Source of the DNA: Oscillospiraceae bacterium
GTDB lineage: Bacteria; Bacillota; Clostridia; Oscillospirales; Oscillospiraceae
Direction: 5' to 3'
DNA length: 8,518 bases
Assembly: GCA_017458885.1 (NCBI GenBank)
Contig: JAFSZQ010000055.1
Coordinates: 1-8,518 of the forward strand
The notes below the pieces were generated by a model. The model was not told where the DNA came from. It searched no databases and saw only the letters and a program-made list of their open reading frames with translations. Positions 1-5,104 of the stretch are shown in pieces (the first letter of the stretch is position 1; the number at the start of each line of letters is the position of its first letter). The translations under genes and the position numbers were made by a program.

Positions 1-649
1 AGATCACGCGGCCGCGGGAATCCTCGCCGTCGAGCACGATCTCCATGTCGCTCTCGGCAAGCTGGCTGCCGTGGGTCAGCAGGCGTTCGGTAATCAGCGC
101 CTCCGCGCCCTTGCCGCAGACGATCTTCGTATAGCGCTTGGTGGAGTCGATGCCGCGGATCTGCACGGTCTCCATCTGGATGCTCGCGCCCTCGTCGAGA
201 TAGACGACGGTCTGCGGGTTCATGACGTTCGTGCCCTCGCCGTCGCCCTCGCCGTAGTGCTTCTCGGCGTAGCGGACGTGGGAGTTCTTGCCGACGTGGA
301 AGGTGTGCACGCCGTCGTGCCGCGCCTCGTCGCAGCCGCTGTTGTGGATGCCGCAGCCCGCGACGATCTCCACGTCGCAGTCCTCGCCTACATAGAAATC
401 GTTGTAGACCAGCTCGCTGTAGCCGCTCTTGCCGATGACGACGGGAATGTAGCACTTTTCGCCCTTCGTGCCGTCTTTGATGCGGACGTCGATGCCCTCC
501 TTGCCGTCGGCGCGCTTGTCGATCTGGATGTGCTCGGTGCTTCTTCGCGCCTCGCAGCCGCCGTCCTTGCGGATGTTCAGCGCCCCGACGGGCTTGCCGA
601 CGAGGTCGGCGATCTTCTCGAGCAGGCGCTCGTCCACTTCGTTGATCAT
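1..649 (-). CDS. SufB/SufD-family Fe-S cluster scaffold, short SmsB-like form (3' end outside window)
   Basis: Partial: 216 codons from an ATG at 649, still open at position 1. It belongs to the SufBD family, the beta-helical scaffold on which Fe-S clusters are built with a SufC ATPase in the cytosol. Visible landmarks are CGIHNSGCDEARHDG at residues 99-113 (rich in Cys and His), AEKHYGEG at 128-135, and LDGEDSRG near 206-213, which matches the SufB-type core. Classical SufB has a long N-terminal region before the core; here core-like sequence begins almost at once, as in the short B proteins of the two-gene SUF-like minimal system (SMS). The ATG overlaps the TGA of the upstream ATPase gene (ATGA), and a GGAGG lies just upstream, so the two are translationally coupled. 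The alternative is a SufD-type label; the family is sure, the SMS subtype is inferred. Confidence 0.88.
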   Translation of the reverse strand, partial: MINEVDERLLEKIADLVGKPVGALNIRKDGGCEARRSTEHIQIDKRADGKEGIDVRIKDGTKGEKCYIPVVIGKSGYSELVYNDFYVGEDCDVEIVAGCGIHNSGCDEARHDGVHTFHVGKNSHVRYAEKHYGEGDGEGTNVMNPQTVVYLDEGASIQMETVQIRGIDSTKRYTKIVCGKGAEALITERLLTHGSQLAESDMEIVLDGEDSRGRVI

Positions 650-1389
650 CGGTTTGCCGCCTCCTTTCGGGTCAGTACGGGGCAGGAGCCGAGCGTGTCC
701 TGCATGATGAGCGGGAACACCTCGTCCGCGCTGCCGCGATAGCGCACTTCGCCGCCGCCGAGAACGACGATCTCGTCCGCGAGGCGGATGATGCGCTCCT
801 GATGCGAGATGATGACCATGGTCGCGCTGCGCGCGCGGTGGAGCTCCTCGAACGTCTCCGTCAGGCGCGTAAAACTCCACAGGTCGATGCCCGCCTCCGG
901 CTCGTCGAAGATCATCAGCTTGCTGCCGCGCGCGAGCAGCGTCGCGATCTCGATGCGCTTAACCTCGCCGCCGGAGAGCGAGGCGTCCACCTCGCGGTCG
1001 AGGTAGTCGTTGGCGCACAGCCCCACCTGCGTGAGGTAAGCGCAGCATTTGTCCTTCGTCAGCCGCTCGTCGCCGGAGGCGACGGTCAGCAGGTCGCGCA
1101 CGGTGATGCCCTTGAAGCGCGGCGGCTGCTGGAAGCCGTAGCTGACGCCGAGGCGCGCGCGCTCGGTGATGGAGAGCGCGGTGATATCCCGCCCGTTGTA
1201 GACGACCTGCCCGCTCGTCGGTGTGACCAGCCCCATGATGACCTTGGCGAGCGTGGTCTTGCCGCCGCCGTTGGGGCCGGTGAAGACGACGAGCTGCCCG
1301 TCGGGGATCGTGACGGACACGTCGTTCAAGATCGTCTGCTCCGCGCCGCCCTCCGTGACGGCGTAGGAAATGTGCTTGAGTTCCAGCAT
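646..1389 (-). CDS. sufC: SufC-like Fe-S assembly ABC ATPase (SmsC type)
   Basis: A 247-aa soluble ABC ATPase, the usual SufC length. It powers Fe-S cluster assembly on the SufB-type partner encoded next. Motifs in order: Walker A GPNGGGKTT at 38-46, Q-loop region SYGFQQPP at 83-90, signature LSGGE at 138-142 followed by VKRIEIA, Walker B LMIFDEPE at 158-165, D-loop GID at 167-169, and H-loop His196 in IISHQE. There are no membrane segments. The phrase FDEPEAGIDLWSF differs from the classical SufC stretch and resembles the clostridial and archaeal two-gene type. ATG at 1389 is preceded by AGGAG (1401-1405). Gene order is C then B, with a 4-base ATGA overlap. No sufS, sufU or sufD is visible here, though genes beyond position 1 cannot be seen. 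Confidence 0.93.
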   Translation of the reverse strand: MLELKHISYAVTEGGAEQTILNDVSVTIPDGQLVVFTGPNGGGKTTLAKVIMGLVTPTSGQVVYNGRDITALSITERARLGVSYGFQQPPRFKGITVRDLLTVASGDERLTKDKCCAYLTQVGLCANDYLDREVDASLSGGEVKRIEIATLLARGSKLMIFDEPEAGIDLWSFTRLTETFEELHRARSATMVIISHQERIIRLADEIVVLGGGEVRYRGSADEVFPLIMQDTLGSCPVLTRKEAANR

Positions 1390-1423
1390 GGTATTCGTCT
1401 CTCCTGTGTGTTCTTGTTAGCCT

Positions 1424-1452
1424 AGTATACCAAATCCTTCCGAAAAAATCAA
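1424..1452 (-). promoter_or_regulatory. SigA-type promoter for the sufC-sufB-like operon
   Basis: On the minus strand, -35 TTGATT (1447-1452), a 17-base spacer and -10 TATACT (1424-1429). Transcription would begin about 27 bases before the AGGAG of the ATPase gene. No Fur-like or IscR-like operator is obvious. Confidence 0.75.
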
Positions 1453-1522
1453 CGCGGATAAGCAGTCTTTGCGGCGGCTCGCATAGAATAGCGTTAGAAT
1501 TTGCGATTTGGAGGGCTTTTCT

Positions 1523-2104
1523 ATGATCGAGACCGCGCCGTCGGCACTGCCGGCGCAGGAGGAGAACCGCAGACACGAGAGCGTTTGGCGGCGGGTGTCG
1601 CCGTCGCTCGACCCGTACCCCGACGCGCGCGCGGAGGAGCAGGCAAAGCTGCTGACGCTGCCCGGCGCGGAGGCAGACCCCTGCTGCATGGGCAGCGCCG
1701 CGCGCGCGGCGCTGGACGTGATCGAGGGCTTTTTGCGCGACGAGCTTTCGGACGCGCAGACCTACCGCTACCTCGCCGCGCACGCGCCGACGCAGGAGGC
1801 GAGGCGCGTCATGCGGCAGCTCGCGTCGGACGAGACGGGGCACGCCGCGGCGCTCCGCGCGGTGTACTTCCTCATCACGGGCGAGACGTATTCGGTGGCG
1901 GTGGTGCTGCCTCCGCAGACGAAGCAGCCGTGGCGCGACCGCCTGCGCGGGCGCTATCACGAGGAGGCGTGCGGCGGCTTCAACTATGCCCGCGCGGCGG
2001 AGGAGACGACGGACGTGTGCCTGAAAAAGCTGCTCGAGGGTCTGTCGGCGGACGAGTACCGCCACGCGGAGACGATCCGGAAGCTGTTGGAGAAGGCATT
2101 GTAG
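1523..2104 (+). CDS. ferritin-like di-iron protein (rubrerythrin-related, no rubredoxin domain)
   Basis: A 193-aa protein with the four-helix di-iron ligand pattern: Glu74 in DELSDAQTY, Glu104/His107 in DETGH, Glu147 or Glu148 in YHEEACGGF, and Glu178/His181 in DEYRH. That is the Glu, ExxH, Glu, ExxH order of ferritin-like and rubrerythrin-like proteins, which reduce peroxide or handle iron. The first 60 residues are polar and contain a Cys54-Cys55 pair; no C-terminal CxxC rubredoxin domain is present. An in-frame TTG at 1508 exists, but GGAGG at 1510-1514, 8 bases before ATG 1523, overlaps it and fixes the start at 1523. It is divergent from the Fe-S assembly operon, which suggests an iron or oxidative-stress role. 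The exact reaction cannot be told from sequence. Confidence 0.85.
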   Translation: MIETAPSALPAQEENRRHESVWRRVSPSLDPYPDARAEEQAKLLTLPGAEADPCCMGSAARAALDVIEGFLRDELSDAQTYRYLAAHAPTQEARRVMRQLASDETGHAAALRAVYFLITGETYSVAVVLPPQTKQPWRDRLRGRYHEEACGGFNYARAAEETTDVCLKKLLEGLSADEYRHAETIRKLLEKAL

Positions 2105-2116
2105 GGGGGGGGCGTA

Positions 2117-2218
2117 CCTGAAACCATTTTTTCTCTTTTCTTGAAAGAACGTTTGCGACCCCATTTCTTCTTTCTCTTGCGAAAGAAGAAACGGTGTCGC
2201 CCGCCAAAGAAGAAAGAC
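2117..2218 (+). repeat. left arm of inverted repeat pair (two-hairpin block)
   Basis: Begins CCTGAAACCATTTTTTC and ends near AAAGAAGAAAGACGC. Read against the reverse complement of 2455-2566 it aligns along nearly its whole length with small gaps, at roughly four identical bases in five by eye. It contains one strong hairpin (2155-2200) and, before it, a weaker copy of the same unit (2117-2150). No target-site duplication was found outside the pair. Confidence 0.75.
2155..2200. repeat. palindromic hairpin unit L2
   Basis: Arms of 20 bases (2155-2174 and 2181-2200) with 18 pairs matching around the loop TCTTGC. The arm core is CCATTTCTTCTTTC, with AAGAAAC-GG on the other side, the same theme as the hairpins at 2478-2526 and 2524-2565. 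No T-tract follows, so it is not a classical terminator. Confidence 0.75.
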
Positions 2219-2429
2219 GCTTATCGGCAGCATTTCTGATGGCTTTTAGGTTATCGCGCCTACACCACGCGGGTTTGCCCGTACGGATTGGCGTTTGCTA
2301 CCCCTTATTCGGCATTGTTGCAAAACGAAGCGGCGCAACATTGCGCTGGTATCCCAAAGAGCGACGAGCGGACCGAAGACGCACCGTCAAATCGTCTCAC
2401 GGGAAACAGCGCAAATAAGACGCAAAAAG

Positions 2430-2471
2430 GACGCCAACCGGCAAATGCCGGCTGGCGTCTTTCTCTTCTTT
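2430..2471. terminator. strong bidirectional intrinsic terminator
   Basis: Arms GACGCCAACCGGC (2430-2442) and GCCGGCTGGCGTC (2447-2459) pair at 12 of 13 positions around an AAAT loop. On the plus strand a T-rich tail (TTTCTCTTCTTT) follows; on the minus strand the hairpin is followed by CCTTTTTGC. It can therefore end transcripts from the ferritin-like gene (plus) and from the DAK2-protein operon (minus), although it sits 325 bases beyond the former. Confidence 0.85.
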
Positions 2472-2477
2472 GGAAGT

Positions 2478-2526
2478 CTGAAACCGTTTCTTCTCTTTCG
2501 AAGGGAAAGAGAAGAAATGGTGTCAG
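2478..2526. repeat. palindromic hairpin unit R1
   Basis: Arms of 22 bases (2478-2499 and 2505-2526) around a 5-base loop; 20 Watson-Crick pairs, one G-T wobble and one mismatch. The arm reads CTGAAACCGTTTCTTCTC then TTTC. This is the most perfect member of the local hairpin family. Confidence 0.8.
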
Positions 2527-2565
2527 AAACCGTCTCTTTCAAGAAAAGGAAAGAAACGGTTTCAG
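2524..2565. repeat. palindromic hairpin unit R2
   Basis: Arms of 17 bases (2524-2540 and 2549-2565) with 15 matches around an 8-base loop. It shares the GAAACCGT...CTCTTTC theme with unit R1 and overlaps R1 by three bases, so the two hairpins abut. Confidence 0.75.
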
Positions 2566-2576
2566 GAATCGCACTT

Positions 2577-4241
2577 TTATTCAAAACTAATGATGTAGTA
2601 GTACACCGGCTGCCCGCCCGAGAGCACGCTCACCTCCGCGGACGGGAGCTTCTCGCCGAAGCACGCGGCGTCCAGCTCTGCCTCCGCGGGGTCGACGTCC
2701 TCGCCGTAGAAGACGTTGATGAACTCCGCGCCGCGCTCCGCCGCCGCGTCCGCGAGCTTGCCGAGCAGGACGGAGATGCTCTTGTCCACGCCGAACAGCT
2801 TGCCGTCCAGCAGCGCCAGAAAGTCGCCCTCGCGGATTGTCGCGCCGTCGAACTCGGAGTCGCGGGCGGCGTAGGTGATCTGCGCCGTGGTGACGTTCTT
2901 CATCGCGCCCAGCATCGCCTGCTCGATGCTCGCGGCGTCGCCGTCGAGATCGACCGCCATCATCGCGGAGATGCCCTGCGGCGCGGTGGCGGTCGGGATG
3001 ACGACCACGTTCTTGTCCACCAGCCCCACGCACTGCTGCGCCGCCATGACGATGTTTTTGTTGTTCGGCAGCACGAAGACCGTGTCGGCGTTCGTGCGCT
3101 CGATCTCCTTCAAAATGCTCTCGGTGGACGGATTCATGGTCTGTCCGCCGCTGATGACGCCGTCCACGCCCATGTCGCGGAACACCGCGGAAAGCCCGTC
3201 GCCCGCGCAGACCGCGAGGAAGCCATAGGGCTTGCGCTCCTCCGGCTCGGCGGGGGCGGCGGTCTCCATGTCGTCGTCTTCCCGCTCGTCGGCGGAGATG
3301 GTCTGGCGCCCCGCCGCCATGTCCTCCTGCTGGATGCGCATATTCTCGATCTTCGCGACCTCCAGCGTGCCGTACTCCCGCGCGGCGTTGAGCGCGTCGC
3401 CCGGCACGTCGGTGTGGACGTGCACCTTGAACATATCGTCGCCCTCGCTGATGACGATGCTGTCGCCGATGCCGTTCAGGTACTCGCGGAAGGGCGCGAG
3501 GTCGCGCGGGACTGTCTTGCGGACGATGAACACGGTGTCGAAGGTGAAGGTGATGTCCCCGTCGCCGACCGTGGCGAAGTCCGCCTTGTCGCGCGTCGCG
3601 CCGTCCTCGCCCAGCTCGGGCATCGGCTCGCCGCGCAGCGCGGAGAGCATCCCGTTCAGGATGATGACAAAGCCCTTGCCGCCCGCGTCGATGACGCCGG
3701 CGCGCTTGAGGACGGGGTTCATGTTGACGGTCTCCTTGAGCGTCTTTTCGCCCTGCGCGATCGCCGCCTCGAGGACGGCTTCGACGCTGTTCTCCTTCTC
3801 AGCGGCGTGCATCGCGGCGTCGGCGGCGAGGCGGGAGACGGTGAGGATCGTGCCCTCGGCGGGTTTCATGACCGCGTTGTACGCGGCGGCGACACCCTCC
3901 TGCAGCGCGGCGGCAAACATACAGCCGTCCGCGATCTGCAAGCCCTTGAAGCTCTTGGACACGCCGCGGAACAGCAACGAGAGGATCACGCCCGAGTTGC
4001 CGCGCGCGCCGCGCAGCATCGCGTTCGCCGCGATGGACGCGACCTCGTCCACGGTGCGGGGCTCGTTTTTCCGCAGCTCCGTCGCCGCGGCCTGGATGGT
4101 GAGGCTCATATTGGTACCCGTGTCGCCGTCCGGCACGGGGAAGACGTTCAGGTCGTTGACGCCCTGCCTCGCCGCGGTCACGGAAACGGCTCCGAAGAGC
4201 AGCATCTCCTTGAACACGGCTGCGGTAATGGTATCGTGCAT
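2577..4241 (-). CDS. DAK2-domain fatty acid kinase-like protein (FakA/YloV family)
   Basis: A 554-aa protein, the usual length for FakA/YloV. FakA proteins phosphorylate fatty acids presented by FakB (DegV-family) partners. N-terminal DAK2 kinase domain, about residues 1-205: NVFPVPDGDTGTNM at 32-45 with Asp38 and Asp40 for Mg-nucleotide, GARGNSGVILS at 78-88, and DAGGKGF at 185-191. Middle domain: KVHVHTDVPG at 272-281 with His274 and His276. An acidic linker (about 317-337) leads to a DegV-like C-terminal domain with GGQTMNPST and VLPNNKNI. ATG at 4241 follows GGAGGG (4252-4257), which overlaps the Asp23-protein stop; the gap between the genes is 15 bases, so they form an operon. No fakB is present. 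Odd point: where FakA has a zinc-binding Cys in the middle domain, this protein appears to have Asp235. Confidence 0.9.
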   Translation of the reverse strand: MHDTITAAVFKEMLLFGAVSVTAARQGVNDLNVFPVPDGDTGTNMSLTIQAAATELRKNEPRTVDEVASIAANAMLRGARGNSGVILSLLFRGVSKSFKGLQIADGCMFAAALQEGVAAAYNAVMKPAEGTILTVSRLAADAAMHAAEKENSVEAVLEAAIAQGEKTLKETVNMNPVLKRAGVIDAGGKGFVIILNGMLSALRGEPMPELGEDGATRDKADFATVGDGDITFTFDTVFIVRKTVPRDLAPFREYLNGIGDSIVISEGDDMFKVHVHTDVPGDALNAAREYGTLEVAKIENMRIQQEDMAAGRQTISADEREDDDMETAAPAEPEERKPYGFLAVCAGDGLSAVFRDMGVDGVISGGQTMNPSTESILKEIERTNADTVFVLPNNKNIVMAAQQCVGLVDKNVVVIPTATAPQGISAMMAVDLDGDAASIEQAMLGAMKNVTTAQITYAARDSEFDGATIREGDFLALLDGKLFGVDKSISVLLGKLADAAAERGAEFINVFYGEDVDPAEAELDAACFGEKLPSAEVSVLSGGQPVYYYIISFE

Positions 4242-4256
4242 GAGCGGTAGTCCCTC

Positions 4257-4607
4257 CTACAGAGTGATGCTGTCCACGCAGACGTCCACAGTCCGGATGC
4301 TTGCGCCGGTGTTTTTGTTCACGAGATAGCGCACCTGCGAGATGATCTCCCGCGAGATGGCGGTCATGTTGACGCCGGGCTCGACGATGATGTGCAGCTC
4401 GATGGAGATGTCGCCCTCGCTGTGCTGGGTGATGTGCACGCCCTTGCTCATGGCGGCGGGGCGCAGCAGATGCACGAGCCCGTCGGTCATGGAGCGGTAC
4501 GCCATGCCCTTGACGCCGTAGCAGCTCGTGGCGGCGGCGCCGGTGATGTCCGAGAGCACCGCGTCGCTGATCTGGATCTCGCCCTGATCGTTCTGGAGCT
4601 TGAACAT
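4257..4607 (-). CDS. Asp23/Gls24 (YloU) family envelope stress protein
   Basis: A 116-aa protein of the Asp23/YloU family. It opens with the family pattern GEIQISDAVLSDI (9-21) and YGVKGM (30-35), and ends with the beta strand TVDVCVDSI (106-114). There is no signal peptide or membrane segment. In Firmicutes this family is linked to the cell envelope, and the gene usually lies directly upstream of the DAK2/FakA gene, as here. ATG at 4607 is preceded by AAGGAGA (4614-4620) at 6 bases. Its molecular activity is not established from sequence. Confidence 0.9.
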   Translation of the reverse strand: MFKLQNDQGEIQISDAVLSDITGAAATSCYGVKGMAYRSMTDGLVHLLRPAAMSKGVHITQHSEGDISIELHIIVEPGVNMTAISREIISQVRYLVNKNTGASIRTVDVCVDSITL

Positions 4608-4643
4608 GGAAAGTCTCCTTTCTTCCCCCGTACAGTCTTATCC

Positions 4644-4672
4644 ATTATAAACGAAGCGCGGTGCAATAACAA
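4644..4672 (-). promoter_or_regulatory. SigA-type promoter for the yloU-fakA-like operon
   Basis: On the minus strand, -35 TTGTTA (4667-4672), a 17-base spacer and a perfect -10 TATAAT (4644-4649). It lies back to back with the plus-strand promoter at 4710-4738, leaving 37 bases between the two -35 boxes. Confidence 0.8.
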
Positions 4673-4709
4673 GGGTCAATTTGCACGAACCCGCGGCTTA
4701 CGGAACCGC

Positions 4710-4738
4710 TTGACAATGTACCCGTTTTCCGGTACAAT
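4710..4738 (+). promoter_or_regulatory. near-consensus SigA promoter for a small transcript
   Basis: Perfect -35 TTGACA (4710-4715), a 17-base spacer and -10 TACAAT (4733-4738), one base from consensus. This is the strongest promoter in the window. Transcription should start near 4745. No long gene follows within reach; the first well-spaced start codon belongs to the 25-codon ORF at 4837. Confidence 0.85.
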
Positions 4739-4744
4739 GGCGCC

Positions 4745-4836
4745 AACCTCCTTTAGAGGCCACCGAAAGGGGCAGGGGGGCGTTGGGTAAACGGCTCGGC
4801 GGTTTGGCTACATATCCCCGAAAGGGGGTGAGAGCC
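4745..4836 (+). promoter_or_regulatory. structured leader with anti-Shine-Dalgarno and ribosome-site hairpin
   Basis: About 92 bases from the predicted start site to the small ORF. The first bases are AACCTCCTTTAGAGG: ACCTCC (4746-4751) can pair with the ORF's ribosome site GGGGGT (4824-4829), five Watson-Crick pairs and one wobble, or fold locally as CCTC/GAGG. The ribosome site is also held in a local hairpin, CCCC-GAAA-GGGG (4816-4827, GNRA loop), extended by TGGCT (4805-4809) with AGCCA (4833-4837), which takes in the A of the start codon. A G6 run (4775-4780) could compete for the CCCC strand. Regulation is inferred from these pairings. Confidence 0.6.
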
Positions 4837-4914
4837 ATGCGGATCACGTTCCATATCGGACAGTTTACTGTTACGATTCTCGTGAAATGCAGAAACCGCC
4901 ACTCCGACAAGTGA
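4837..4914 (+). CDS. 25-aa small protein, unknown function
   Basis: ATG at 4837 preceded by GGGGGTGAG, close to the ideal ribosome site, with 8 bases between the G-run and the ATG. The peptide starts MRITFHIGQFTVTILV, a mixed polar-hydrophobic half suited to an amphipathic strand or membrane contact, and ends KCRNRHSDK, a basic tail. The stop codon lies inside a strong RNA hairpin (4893-4920). It has its own promoter, leader and 3' structure, so it is unlikely to be a chance ORF. The small size, hydrophobic-then-basic layout and masked ribosome site recall type I toxins and other regulated microproteins, but I recognise no named family. Alternatively the RNA is the functional product. Confidence 0.55.
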   Translation: MRITFHIGQFTVTILVKCRNRHSDK

Positions 4915-4944
4915 CGGTTTCCTATGTTTGAAACTGTGCATTTC
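4884..4944 (+). repeat. nested RNA hairpins over the small ORF's 3' end
   Basis: Inner stem: AAACCG (4893-4898) with CGGTTT (4915-4920) and CACT (4900-4903) with AGTG (4910-4913), loop CCGACA, one mismatch. Outer stem: GAAATGCA (4884-4891) with TGCATTTC (4937-4944). The T-tract after the inner stem is poor, so it looks more like a protective or regulatory structure than a terminator. Confidence 0.7.
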
Positions 4945-4948
4945 ATCC

Positions 4949-4990
4949 GGGGCTAAACCGCTGACCGCAATGCCCCTTCTGTCTTTTATT
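4949..4990 (+). terminator. probable terminator of the small transcript
   Basis: GGGGC (4949-4953) pairs with GCCCC (4972-4976) around an 18-base loop, followed by TTCTGTCTTTTATT. The short stem and long loop make it weak, but the placement after the nested hairpins and the T-rich tail fit transcript end. Confidence 0.45.
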
Positions 4991-5043
4991 ATATGCATTT
5001 TTATCGTCTTGTCAAGAGAGCAAATGCAGCGAAAAACTTTCTC

Positions 5044-5072
5044 TTGCAAAATAAGTGGGTATCCCCTAATAT
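5044..5072 (+). promoter_or_regulatory. SigA-type promoter for rsmD-coaD operon
   Basis: -35 TTGCAA (5044-5049), a 17-base spacer and -10 TAATAT (5067-5072) in an AT-rich stretch, 32 bases before the rsmD start codon. Confidence 0.6.
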
Positions 5073-5104
5073 AGAGAGGAATATTGCAAAACGGGAGCGG
5101 ACGT

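Larger units (their letters stand above)
2455..2566 (-). repeat. right arm of inverted repeat pair (two-hairpin block)
   Basis: Inverted counterpart of 2117-2218. It contains two hairpins of one sequence family (2478-2526 and 2524-2565), and its inner end overlaps the terminator stem, whose AAAGACGC edge is also matched in the left arm. It begins 10 bases after the stop codon of the minus-strand DAK2 gene, so it would lie in that gene's 3' UTR. Confidence 0.75.
2105..2576. other. gene-free convergent intergenic region holding a mirrored repeat element
   Basis: Region between the 3' ends of two convergent genes. It opens with a run of nine G (2104-2112, including the stop codon's last base), then a hairpin-rich block (2117-about 2218), a core (about 2219-2454) and a second block (about 2455-2566) that is an inverted copy of the first. 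Open frames cross it in several phases but lack ribosome binding sites and have atypical composition. The longest ATG frame in the core (2239-2418) encodes a basic peptide with no recognisable motif. GC content is visibly lower than in the flanking genes. A small hairpin, TGTTGC (2316-2321) with GCAACA (2335-2340), lies in the core. No gene is called. Confidence 0.7.

Noticed and set aside
71..742. Long plus-strand open frame opposite the SufB-like gene
   Set aside because: No ribosome binding site, low-complexity Ala/Asp/Val-rich translation, and it lies wholly opposite a recognisable SufB-family frame and the end of the ATPase gene. High GC creates long antisense frames.
1460..1509. Possible plus-strand promoter for the ferritin-like gene (TAGAAT at 1484 or 1495)
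   Set aside because: Neither hexamer has an acceptable -35 at 16-18 bases; TTGCGG (1469-1474) is 20 bases from the second and 9 from the first.
959..2233. 424-codon minus-strand open frame
   Set aside because: Arg-rich translation crossing the divergent promoter region, opposite the ferritin-like gene and out of frame with the ATPase gene; it is a shadow of both.
2239..2418. 59-codon ATG frame in the repeat core
   Set aside because: No ribosome binding site, no recognisable motif, strongly basic composition, and it sits between inverted repeat arms. Not supported as a gene.
2105..2576. CRISPR array in the repeat-rich region
   Set aside because: The repeats are palindromic, uneven in spacing, few in number and partly inverted, with no uniform spacers and no cas genes nearby.
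2295..4250. 651-codon plus-strand open frame
   Set aside because: It is antisense to the FakA-like gene and runs through the repeat block; the translation is Arg/His/Ala/Val-rich with no domain, and the opposite strand has clear family motifs.
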